Below are positions 23,246 through 34,640 of a stretch of DNA of 64,000 nucleotides, one piece after another. The position numbers were made by a program, and so were the translations under genes. The stretch is taken from assembly GCA_907165135.1 (NCBI GenBank), contig OU015569.1:6386001-6450000 (forward strand), in the 5' to 3' direction. Position 1 is the first letter of the stretch. Each line of letters starts with the position of its first letter. The DNA comes from Oikopleura dioica (taxonomy: Eukaryota > Chordata > Appendicularia > Copelata > Oikopleuridae). The notes under the pieces are model-generated. The model was not told the DNA's origin, searched no databases, and worked only from the letters and a program-made list of their open reading frames with translations.

Positions 23246-26200
23246 TTTTATTGAGCTGAGCGTCTTCAGTAGTCCCTTTATATCAAGGTGATTACTTGGC
23301 AGCTTGGGGGTCTTTCGAGCGATCGGGTGATACTTCTAACGGGAGCAAAATTACCGAGACAAGCTCGTGACACATTTACAAGGAGATAAAACTCGTATTT
23401 ATCCAGTTGGAGAGCTTTACAGAGCGTGTGGCAAGTGCGCTTTTACAAGCTTTATCTTTCGCAAATGGATACCGATTCAGCGGAACTATCTGAGAAAAAA
23501 TATTCATAAATGCCTCAACAAAAAGGCGGGGGTTACCATGCGACTCAGATACTTCATCCGGTTTAGAGGCTTTTTTATTTTTATTTTATTGTTTCAAACT
23601 TTCAATGAAAAAAGTTTATTTTTTAATTTCTCCCTTCCCTGAACGGGCCAAACATGCTGAGGCTGAATATTCGGACTCCAGATGTTGTTATTTATGCTAG
23701 GGATATTCTCGCTGAGGCCAATCATTATGGCTTCTGTATTTTTTATTCTCTAATCGCAAGAAGGTTGTACTCCTCTATGATTCCAACAGCGTTAAAAATT
23801 ATACGAAAATGTGTTTGGCTATCGAGAGATTTGGATTGTAGAACGGCAGGTTCGAACAATCAGCTCTGCAGGCTGGACAGTCAACGGATGACTCCTGGTG
23901 AGGGCGCCACGATGACGCAAAAACAAATACAGAGCTGCTTAACCCTGACCAGTTCCACCGGATCACCGGATCACACATAATTTTTAAACTTCCCCAATTG
24001 TGAGGCGAACACTCTTTGATCATTAGGGCGGATATCCGCGCAATCAACCACAAAAGTCAGCGCTGAACTGTCCGAAATACCAGACAGGAAAGAAACCAGC
24101 GCGATCGGGAAGTCGGTGACCTCCAACTCACTGAGGCCTCATTTCCTGGTCACTTTCCGTTTCCCTTTTGATAATGCGAAAAATGTCTCTACTTCGACAA
24201 TTGTTGCAAATTGAAATAGAGGCGATTAAATAAGTGTCATCAATGACTTCTTGGTTGCACTGTAAAAGAGGTCAATAGTAAGTATGAAGAATCGCCGACT
24301 GTAAAAATTGAGCAGAACGCGTCAATCAGAGTACATTCGACAATATCCTCTCCACTCGATTTATGATAAGTGGGTATCGCTGCAAACGCGTAAATCACCG
24401 CATGTCGATTTTTACACATCTGCCGTAGCCGAATGCTTTCTTGCAAAACGACCTCAAAATCGAGCATTTAACTGTTTCCTATCGCTCTGATGATTGTGTA
24501 TTCGTGTTCTAAGGCAGCCTTCGCACGCCGCAGCGATCCTATCAAAGGGAGCATTAAATTGATTTTATTAGGCTTTTATGAAACGCTCCTATTCATTTCT
24601 ACCTGAACGGGCAATTTCTATCTGGCACTTCAGCGCGCGTAAAATAAATTTTCAGTGATCCCAATAAAGAATCATTCTAATCGAATTTCATAATTATCAT
24701 TGATTGTAAATACTGGCTCGGAGAATTGTCGAGTACCTCTGCTTTTCCCACGGGCTTACTTGAGTCCCTAATGCCCTCGAGACGGACGTATGGGAATGGT
24801 CAGCGGAAGTGGGATTAAACAGCTTTCGCAAAATTAGCAAACCATCTCAAACTTTAGCACAGAACAGATGTTCGGTTTTATCGTAGTGACCAGTTCCCTG
24901 GAGCTTTACGAGCCGTGCTAAATTCGAATCGCACTGTGTTTATTCAATCTGCCATCGAACTTGCCTAGCATCTGTCCCACAAATTCTACCATTGAAGAAA
25001 AAGTATTTAATTTAGTGATTATAAAAATATGGATTATCATAATTTGGAATCATTTCACAATTTCCATAAACTAGCATTTACATTCAAGAAGATTATTTAC
25101 CCAGCTGGTCCAGAGAATCAGCAAAAGTCTAATCTACGAACTTTTATCAAGTGCATCTCACACATACTTCTAAGGCGGTGTTGACAAATATTCTTGCCAA
25201 ACAAAAACGTTTGAATGTTTCCTTGGCGGAATATTTCACCAGCTTGGTGTTAAAAAATAAAAAACAGACGCGAAGATAAAGTATCATTGCCGATCACTCA
25301 AAGTCCGAAAAAATAACAGCTCGATCAAAAATTTGGACAGTAAAGCTCTTTCGTCGTCTTTGGCTTCATCCTTTTGTCTTTTCTCTCTCTTTGAGTGGCG
25401 ATGATCACGGAGGCCGTGTATTTTGACTTGAGCGATCGACTGATGCTCCAAAATCGATGAAGACTGGCGCTCCTTTCAAAATTCATTTTTACACTTTTGA
25501 GACGCCATCAACGATCTCATCGCGAGGAAATGCCTGTTTGTTTTCTTTAGGTTTTTGGAGGAACATAGCTACGCACTTGTCCACAGGATACGCTCGTAAA
25601 GCGAGTAATAACGCGAGGAACTAGCTAGAAAGCCACAAAATGCTGCTTAGGGAGTCTGAAAGAGTCAAGAAAGAGTCCGAGGCTAGGTGTGTCGCTCACC
25701 CCGCTGCCAGAATAACAATGAACCTAATTTAACGAGAAGAGAACAGTTTTTTCTTGGCGAAAATCTCTCAAGTAGGCCACTTGACTTCTGGGTAATCTCT
25801 CTCAGAGTGTAACTGATCACAGAGCCGAGTTCGTCATCGCAGATCCAGAGGATTCTGACAACGATGCTCAACCTAGTGTCACCTAGAAATAGCGCTAACA
25901 CACGGCTCATCGCGTAGGCGAGCAAACGATTCAGCTTTAGGGGATGGGCGCCATGTGTGCCGTAATCTTACTCCACCACCGGTCGGTTACTCCGACACTT
26001 TCAACCCAAACACGCCGACCAGAGCTCGATTTCCGCCTGGAAGCTCTCAAAAACAGCTCCACTGATACAAGATGATTACTTCTGCTAATTTCATCCAAGT
26101 ATCGATTATTCTTTAACGTTTGAAATACAGTCTACTCGCACAATTGGCCCTAATTTGGTTTGCGAATCCCTCAAAAAAGACCGAATTCTGCGGGTCCGAA

Positions 26201-28090
26201 TCGTTGCATAATTTTTCATTTTTCGTGAAAATCGCAAGAAGGGCCGAATTATGCGAGTCTAAATTGTGCGAGTCGACTGTACCTTTTTCTGTACGATAGT
26301 ATTTTCGCTGGAGCGAGAAGTCTGACAAAGACTCTTTGTTCTGCGCTGAAAAGGGATAAAGTAGTGATTAGATGGATGCCTCTCTCTCTCTTTGATTTTT
26401 TCGACCTATGATGTTAAAAACTATTATTATAATTTAAGCAATTTGCGATATGAATATTGTGCTATCATTTGTGACGCGTCGCCTCGGAATGCCTAGATTT
26501 CCCATAATGTTTCCACTTTTTTCATCATTATGAATTTAATTCCCACGACAAATGTCGAGTTAGGTTTAACTTTTATTTGCCGAGTTTTGACCATCTAGTA
26601 GGAAGTAGCTAACAAAGACAGTAACTCACCCGTGACCAAGCCAAAGACCCGTTACTGCTCTATGAATCGTTCTCAATTGGCAGCGTAATTCCTAAAGAAT
26701 TCCTTTGGTAAAGCAAAAGCGATAGTAAAGTGGGCGTATAAGAACTCGAAACTCACTTGCACCGTTTTCCACCCGAGTGAGTTCCAATATTCCTCTCACA
26801 ATAAAAGCTCTTATAAAATGTCTTGTCTATCTATTCGCGCTTATCCTCCAAATTGAGGTATAATTTCAGCCTCTCGCGGAGAGCAACTCTCGTCTGGGTC
26901 ACTGAGCTCGGACAAAGGCGATCGCCAAAGGCTGTGTCTGTCTCTGCCCTTGAGTTGTTGCTGCTCATCTCGTGACGGATTCTGTTTGAACGAGGATCAG
27001 CGCCGACAGATCTTAGGCTCTGGAGATGCGTGTTTTCTTCCGGGCTCTTGAGCAGCGGCCGCACCCTGATCCCACATCAATCATTCTGTGCCCGGCGCAC
27101 TCTTCTGAAACGATTCTTTGTTTTCTTTTCCTTTGAGCCTAGAATCATTGACTCTTTCGGAAGAGTCTTTCCTTCCTATTTTACAGAATTTGAGCGCCAT
27201 ATGTGCGTTGACACTTCAGTATTGGAAAATGCGAGTACCAGCAGAATTGCTGCGAGCAGATGGCGAAAATGGACAGATTGTCATGTCACGTTTCGGAAGT
27301 GCGTAATTAGCCCGAAATGCTTGTTTTAGGGCTCACTGTGGCAGTAATACAACTTCCCGGAATCCAATAAATTCTTCCTTATTTGACGGGGCAAACAGTG
27401 CATGAAGATAAATTGCAACTTGCAACTACTTGATCTACCTATCAGAAGAGTGTCTAAACAACAATTGAGTGATAGCGCCCATCCGGTACGCATGATCATT
27501 TCTACTTTACTCGGAATTATCGATCCGGAGCAAACACCAACTGGAAAAGAGAAAATATTTTTGTGCGATATAAAACCAACTTAGGGCCATGTTTATGATT
27601 CCAATTTCCAAATTTAACCATCTTCTTATCCATAAAAAACAGTAATTAGTATTTGCAATAGCGGAGCCAAATAATTGTCTCTAATATATCTGAGGCTGGC
27701 GACCGATGGCGACGGTGACACTTACGCCTGTCATAACGAGCGGCCGATTTATGAAAATTTGCGATTGATGTGGCCGACGATATCATTTTTAGGGTCCTAC
27801 CTCTTCTCTTCTCTGTCTTCTCTTCCACTATTCTCTGTAGATTAGCTGGCTCGACTTAAATTCTACGAATTGATCTTAATCGAAGTGTCACTTCTCACTT
27901 ATGTGCAAAACACCTGCTTTGCATTTATTCTCAATAAATTCGGCCCCCGTAAGCATGTGAGACTTTTCACAGGACTAAAACAAATACTTTGTTTTTCAAC
28001 ATTGTTCTATGAGATATTTTATTACTCAAAATCGAGCTACAGTCAGTCTGTTTTTGATTTCAAGGCATACAAGTTATAAATATTAGTCGT
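23246..28090. other. Long region without supported genes
   Basis: Nearly 5 kb shows only short open frames lacking domains or consistent splicing, unusual in this dense window. It sits upstream of MEX3 and downstream of the F-BAR gene, so it probably carries long-range regulatory sequence. A small inverted-repeat element is at 26126-26281. A short TC run lies near 26383. I saw no RNA genes. Confidence 0.4.
26126..26281. mobile_element. MITE-like element with TA-flanked terminal inverted repeats
   Basis: The left end TACAGTCTACTCGCACAATT is an almost perfect inverted match to the right end AATTGTGCGAGTCGACTGTA. Both ends terminate in TA, as expected for a Tc1/mariner-type target duplication. 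The 156-bp element has no coding capacity. Inside, the motif CCGAATTxTGCGxGTC recurs in direct and inverted orientation, so the element is built from several diverged copies of one ~20-bp unit. Confidence 0.65.
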
Positions 28091-30485
28091 CTAATCGGCA
28101 TATTCAACATAAGCGAATGGGACGTATCCGCTGTCTTCTGTGAGCAGGTTTACTACTTTAACCCAGCCATCGCGAACGTCTTTAGCACGATGAAAATCTG
28201 CTACCCGTCTAGGGCAACTAAAGTCATTTATCTCATCGTTTCCTTTGTATTTGAAAAGCTCGGCGGTGCTTATACCGACATGCGCTCCTCTTTTAACAGA
28301 CCTGAACAACTAATGAGTTCTGACATTTCTTACTTATCAAAGTACATTGCACCCTGGAATCCACCTTCAAAGTCTAAACAAAGAATTAGCACACTGACTA
28401 AAACTATAGTAAACCTTGAATGATGATTGCTCTCTTGAAAGATCGACCATCTTTGAGAGTTATAAATTCTCCGGCGTTCTCGATTTGCTTCAGCCTTTCG
28501 TTCTGCTCTGCGCTGTTAAGGACACTCATAGAAACAGAAACTCGTCTCTCATCTTCTTGACCATCGGTACTCGGTGGAAGCTCGGGAAACTAGAATATTA
28601 AGTCTTATTAGGTAAATTTGAAGACTCATTTGAACCTTGAACTGTTCCAGATCTTCAATAGTGTTCAACGGCGTTGGGGGTGCCTCGTTTTTCTTTTGTT
28701 CCAAATTTTTGAACAAAATATTCGAATCAAGGTCTTTATCTATTTTGTGGAAGAATTCCGTCACTTCGGTGGTGTCATTGAGCACTTGCTGCAATGACCT
28801 CGTTTGACACTGGCTGAGAGAGAGCTCATAAATTAAAGCCTCAAAATTAGTTTGAAAGAGCAAGTCATCAAGAGAACACTTTTATAGGAGCCTTCCCTAA
28901 ACGCAACAAGATTTGTTTGCCAAGATTCAGTCAGTTGCTGGTGGACTTCAAATTCCTTTCGGCAGAATTCTGGAAGATCATTCTCATAGTAGTTTGCTTG
29001 GAGATTGTTATACGTTGCAATCTGATTATCGTGTTCAGCTTTAGCTCTTTCTTTAGGTCTCTTTTAACTTTCTAAAACGATAATTCATTTGAAAAAAGGC
29101 CCCTGTCCTTGCAACGAGAGCTTCCTTTACATCGACTGCTACCCTAAGACGATCTTCTCTCTTGATGTCATCTTCGCCAGTAGCCTAGGAAAACAGGTAT
29201 GTTTATCCCAAATTTATTTAAATCATCGTTTTACCGTAAATTTGCTGTATTCATCCTGAGCTTTGTCCAGTTCGATAGATTGCTTGTTAAACTCAGATTT
29301 TGCATGTTTTACGCGACTCAGTTGCTCCTTAAAATGAAAATGAACAACTTTATTGAGGCGAGTTTGTAAACCTTGAGTTCCTTTTTCGCATTTTTGTTTG
29401 ATTTTGAGATTTTCTTTAGTTGATCATGAGCATCTTCAAGTGACACGATGAATTTCTGTTCGACAGTTGACTTCATCGACAATGAACTCACCTCGTTGTT
29501 GTCCGCAACTTTCAGCAAATACTAAACAGATCATTTTGGTATTTGCTCAAAGTTCTCATTGAGAGTATTAACATGAGTCGAGAGTATAAAATACCATCGC
29601 CCTGTCAATAGCTGTTTGGGGACCACAACACTTCGCCCTCAAAACCACCGTATTGATCGAGACATAAAACCTGGAACAAGTTGATAATCGCCTCGTGCTT
29701 TGAATATTCGGCATGCGGCTGGCTATCCAACTCTTTGTGTAGCTTTTGGTAGTCCCGTAAGTGAGAGTTAGCTTTCCTAGGACTGTAACCACTAGTCTTT
29801 GAAATAAGGGGAATTAGTTTCACAATCCATTCCTATTTCGCCAATGCGCTTCGAATATTTATGTTGAGCTTGTGCTATTTCGGTGAAGAGATTTTTAACT
29901 ATCGAAGGCTTCAATGCTTGATCCGTAAATTATGATGAATCCCACATTCTTAATGTGGAGGAATCGACAACGAAGAGCCCATTTCCTGAACAGTCTTTGA
30001 ATCAAGATTTCCAACAGCATGCTCGAAGTCGTCCATCGATGCCCAATTCTCTCCCCAGTCGAACTCACCGGAAAACTTATTTCTGTCTATCGGAGGAAGA
30101 ATCGCCTGTTCATGAAACACGTCGTCGATAGTAGGAGCATCCTTGGGTTTCTACTTTCGGTTTTCGTATTTTCAAAATGTTGAATAACTAAATTCATGAA
30201 AAACTTCCTGTAGTACGTGTACGTCAATCACATCTTTTATCCTGAAAAATGTATAAAATCATTCGATCAAATATTAATGAAATCAAACCTCAAAAGTCCC
30301 CTTGGAAGCGAGGAAATTCCAGAGCGTTTGCTTGAAATAGAAAGATTGTCTCTTGAATGCGCTCTGCTCATAGAAGTGGAAATCGAAGTCGTTGCTTTGA
30401 TCGTCTTGTCGATGCTTCTATCAACGAAGTCATTGAACACACATTTCGCGACACTTAGTTTTTCTTTTATTTTTTTCTTGCTCAT
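28091..30485 (-). CDS. F-BAR and SH3 domain protein
   Basis: The secure C-terminal exons are 28636-28839, 28415-28589, 28334-28373 and 28091-28301. Upstream exons include about 28878-29060, 29110-29190, 29230-29335 and several between 29340 and 30485 (30289-30485, 30205-30241 and one ending at 30141). The N-terminal exon starts MSKKKIKEKLSVAK. A long helical region (HKYSKRIGEIGMD, then RAKAEHDNQIATYNN and FEVHQQLTESWQTN) matches an F-BAR membrane-bending domain. The last exon is a full SH3 domain (ELFKYKGNDE, DGWVKVVNLL, GYVPFAYVEY) ending at the stop. This architecture fits CIP4, PSTPIP or FCHSD proteins, which couple membrane curvature to actin, but orthology is not resolved. Two junctions in the F-BAR part do not fit GT-AG borders and may be non-canonical, so the full protein is not determined. 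Confidence 0.75.
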
Positions 30486-31621
30486 CAGCTTCTTTCCTTT
30501 AGACTGATTTTGAGTTTGAAATAAAAAATACGACGTCGATTCTCTTTTATGATTTCAAACTGTGTCTCTGATGCCGTCCGGGAACTTCCCCCATTCGAAG
30601 ACATTTTTTAGCAAAACTTAAATCTCCAAACTTGAAATTTCTTTTACTTCCTTTCCGGTGGCATTCGCGTTTCACAAAGGAAATTCAAAATAACTGATCC
30701 ATCCTTATTTTGATAAATACTTTTATATTAAAATGAAGAATCGATGAATTTTGAACTCATGACTAGCAAAATGAAATTTCTGGAATAAGCCCAAAGGCCA
30801 GGAGGAACGAATCTAATAGTCGTACAGATGTTTCTTCAAAAACTTGCTTTTCCGAGCCTATTTCTACAGTGCGAGAAGTTCTGAAAGCTGGAATTGAAAA
30901 ATTAAAACCGGTCTCACGAGGGTACCCGATTCCAAGTGGGCGCAATTAAGCAACTCCGACTGACCAATTTAACTGAATAATGCACAGCTAACAGGATATG
31001 CTCGCGATTGCAAGTGAGGGCTCGAGAGAAAGTGTCCTCTAGTCAGAGAAATAACATGTGTCAGATTTAAGTTTGAAACTAAAAATTTCACCCGAAATTG
31101 AAATAATGAGTCTGACTTATCGAAAATTCTGCTTTTGCCGTTCCTGCAATATTGTACGCGTCAAGGAAAAATCTCCAAGGCGACCAGAAAAGGCTTTCTC
31201 TGTCATTCTTGATTTCGAATTATGAATGCATTTTATAGCCTGAAGTAGAGCTGCCAACTTCGCCAAACACTAGTAACTTGACACAGATAGCACTTCGAAT
31301 CACAAATTTCTCCTACATATCCCGTCGGGGCTCGACGAAAAGGTACGCCTTCAATAGTCTTCTCGTATTTTTGCTGGCTCTAGAACTCGCTCCTCTACAA
31401 ATACTCCCAACTCGCCAACACCTTCTGGCAACGATTCGAGCTCTTCACATGTTTCGTCAACTGCGGGTGTTCATATGTGATTAGTTCAGTTCAAATGCTA
31501 TTATAAAATAAAACTTTGAATCGATCATGGCATGGTGAATTAAATTTCCTGATTTTTAAAGGTCGGTCAAACTCACCCGTCTTTTATAGACAAGTGGTGA
31601 CAAACAAGCGCTAATTGCCCC
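30486..31621. other. Intergenic region upstream of divergent F-BAR and peptidase genes
   Basis: No supported coding sequence. A plus-strand open frame at 31278-31484 has some hydrophobic content but no domain or splice-compatible continuation. Confidence 0.35.
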
Positions 31622-33825
31622 ATGCAACTGATAATTTTGCTTATATCAACATTCGCCCATGCAGAACTTGCAATAGAGAGGGCTAACAACACTTTGAATA
31701 GCGACTAATTAGAGAAATTACACTTGAGATAGCCCGACATGGAAAAAAGTACTCTCTAAATTTCACTCTCCCGGAAAACATCTTAGAAAGCAATTCAACG
31801 AAGATACTTCCTGGCAATGTGGAGATTCTCTTCTACTCCAAAGTGCCTCAGAACTTGCTTTTTCTGAATTCTTCAAAGAATATCCGAATTTCGTCGGTTA
31901 GCATAAGCAAAAACTCAATCAATTGGAAGAGAAGGGGAAGCATACTCGAAATTCTCGTTTCAGGAGGACTAGTGCCATTTCTAAAAACTACACTATTGGT
32001 CTCTTTTGAGACAGAAATAGCGAAAGTTTCTGATGAAAAGCTTGTTCATCGAGATCTTGTTGGTATTTTTGAAGAAAATGTCATCGGAAGTGACTCGGCT
32101 AAGGATACAAGTGCAAAATTATTTATGCAAAAGTTGAATGCATGATCTATCCTTATTTCAGTTAGTATTGCCACATATTTGGAACCGAACCACGCATCAA
32201 GGTTCTTCCCCTGTTTTGACAGAAAAATCACCAAATCAGTTTTTGAATTGTTCGTCAAGAAAAGTTCTAAAGACACGACGGTCTTGTTCAACACTGAAGC
32301 GAAGGAAGAAGGAGATGATTTTGTGATTTTTTATCCGACTCCAAGGATGCCGCTCCATCTTCTTAGGTAAATTATCGACGCTAGATTAGCATAATAAAAG
32401 TTCAGTTTTGTCATTTTGAACAGCTCTGACTTTTCGTACCAATCATCCTCTACGAAGAGTTTATCTGTCTTATCGTCGAAAAGAAACATCGATAGCCTTC
32501 ACATTTCGATATTTGAGGAAGCATTGGATTTCTTTGAAAGCGTTTTCGAAGTCACGCACGCATGGGCCGCACATTCTCTTCGTTGCTTGGTCCTTGATGA
32601 ATTTTCGGCGGCTGCTGTTGAGTCGCCTGGCCTGATGATCTTCCGCGCTGATCAAATATTACTCGACCGGAATTCTTCTCTGCTGGATTTTGTGCGAGCT
32701 CTTACTACAATTGGCCATGAGATGGCACACCAGTGGTTCGGCAATACTGTTTCCATCGGCCAGTGGAGTGATCTTTGGCTCAACGAAGGATTCGCCACGT
32801 TTTTTAGTGACGAATTTCTTAAAAAATACATTGACGATGACATCGTTTCCGACCTGAGATGGACAAAAAGCTTTGTTCAGGCGCTGCAAAATGACCGAAA
32901 GTCAGCTACACATCCACTTTCTTTCGCCCCAGAAGATCCAAGAGCATTATTCGACAAAATTACATATTACAAATCTTCCTCTATTTTATATCAGTACAGA
33001 GATATTATTATGGAAAAATTACCAGCATATTTATCGATGTTTTACTCCTCCGCAGTATCAACAGATGCGTTTCTACGATTTATGGAGCTTCCAGAAGAAT
33101 ATTTCTATGATAAAGGACTGCCAAATATTGAATTGAAGATTTCATCCAGTGGAATCGTCATCGAAAAAACCACTGCTATCTTCAAAACGCTACCGGTTTG
33201 CTATCGGACAAAAGATGGACAAGAGGAAAACCTCTTTCTCAAAGCAGGGGATCAGCTTTTCATGCCCGAAAACAGCTTGTTCCCGAATTGCAATGGACGT
33301 TCATTCTACACTGTTTCCTTCGATAAACAACTTAACTCCGATATCCTCTCAGATATTGACGATCTCAACGAGCACGAACTCTCGTATTTGATTCTGATGC
33401 TGAACTTTGGCAAAAACTTGGAAGGCTTAATTGATATTTCAGATGCCGTGCTCAATCGTCGTAGATGGGTATCAACGAATGCTTTGATTGATGCGTATGA
33501 ACAGCTGTTTGCTAAAAATGGCATTCCTTTTGCGATACGAGCGTTTCTCGAAGATCTTATAGATCCCATGCTTGAAAGTTTATGTGGACAGAAGGGCAGT
33601 GACTTCAACGGGATTCTTTTGTTATCTGTGTATTTGAAATTATATCGCCGAGAGATGCTTTGCACTTCCTCAGCATTTTCTTCCTTGATTGCAGAAAAAA
33701 ATATTACGAAGTACGATCCTGTTCGCAGCGATTGTCATTTATGGAATCACCCAACAGAGCGATGGAAATTAGAGCATCTGAAAAGATACGGGGATCAACA
33801 GAATATTATTAGTTTTAACAACTAA
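31622..33825 (+). CDS. Secreted M1-family zinc metallopeptidase (aminopeptidase-like)
   Basis: Four exons: 31622-31702, 31750-32110, 32162-32366, 32406-33825, giving 688 residues. The protein starts with a signal peptide (MQLIILLISTFAHA). The N-terminal M1 domain has the conserved pattern YLEPNHASRFFPCFD. The catalytic zinc motif HEMAHQW...WLNEGFATFF is intact, with the HExxH to Glu spacing of 18 residues. The proton-donor tyrosine is probably in KITYYKSSSIL. The substrate-anchoring GAMEN motif of exopeptidases is replaced by AAVESPGLM, so specificity is probably altered. The C-terminal helical domain appears short relative to ERAP/APN enzymes (about 900 residues), and there is no transmembrane anchor. 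Intron 1 (47 nt) has GA-AG borders and no GT is available for it. The last exon is a long uninterrupted 1420 nt. Confidence 0.85.
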
Positions 33826-34640
33826 AAGAAAAATGTTTAAGATCCTGAAAAAGTGAAGATCGGATCTGGTGTGCGCAGAAAATGAAATCTAACGAAATGT
33901 GGCATCACGACAACGCATATATATTCGAGAAGCTTCTTGCTGGTCGCGATTTCGACTATTGAGCATTTATATTTATATTCCAACATAAAGACTTTTCCGT
34001 ATCTCTTTGTTTTGCCAACAGGCTTTATCCCATGCCGTAATCTCCATTTATTTACGCCTTTTCAAGCGCTCTTCTGGCATTTATTTTTGCCTCGTAGAAC
34101 TGCGTGTTCCGGAAACAAGCACTTGAAAAATCATTTTATTTCTGCCAAAAAGAAGCGATGAAAACACAAACAGCGCGTTTTAAATAATAGCTGGATGTTT
34201 ATTTACAGAAATACTGCGGCATAGAAAGGGAAACACTTGTGTTATGATTTTTTCGGTTGGTAGGGTCGTCTTATTTGATAATTTAAAAATAACATGTTCG
34301 CCAAAATTAGCCCAACAGAGTCAGTTTACTTTCAAGCGTCAGAATAAGGTAGAACTCGCCCAACGAGCAGTTCCGGGCTCAATTTTTTTCTTCACGAAAA
34401 AGCACAACCATCCGAAAGAATGAATATTTGTACAGTTTAACCTTGGATATTTTAAGTTTATCGTGTGATGACACTTAATGCGCAGCCGCTTCTCGTCGAT
34501 GGTCAATATTGTTCTGAATACTTTTTTAGTTGTTATAAATACCTGGCGGGCGAAGATTTTAATTGTAAATTTATTACAACGTCGATGATTGATTTGATTT
34601 TGTTGGTTGTGCGCGTGTGATTTGCAAGATTAGAGCATGC
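33826..34640. other. Convergent 3' region
   Basis: This lies between the 3' ends of the peptidase (+) and the kinase (-). No coding signal and no clear poly(A) motif for the peptidase were found. Confidence 0.3.
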
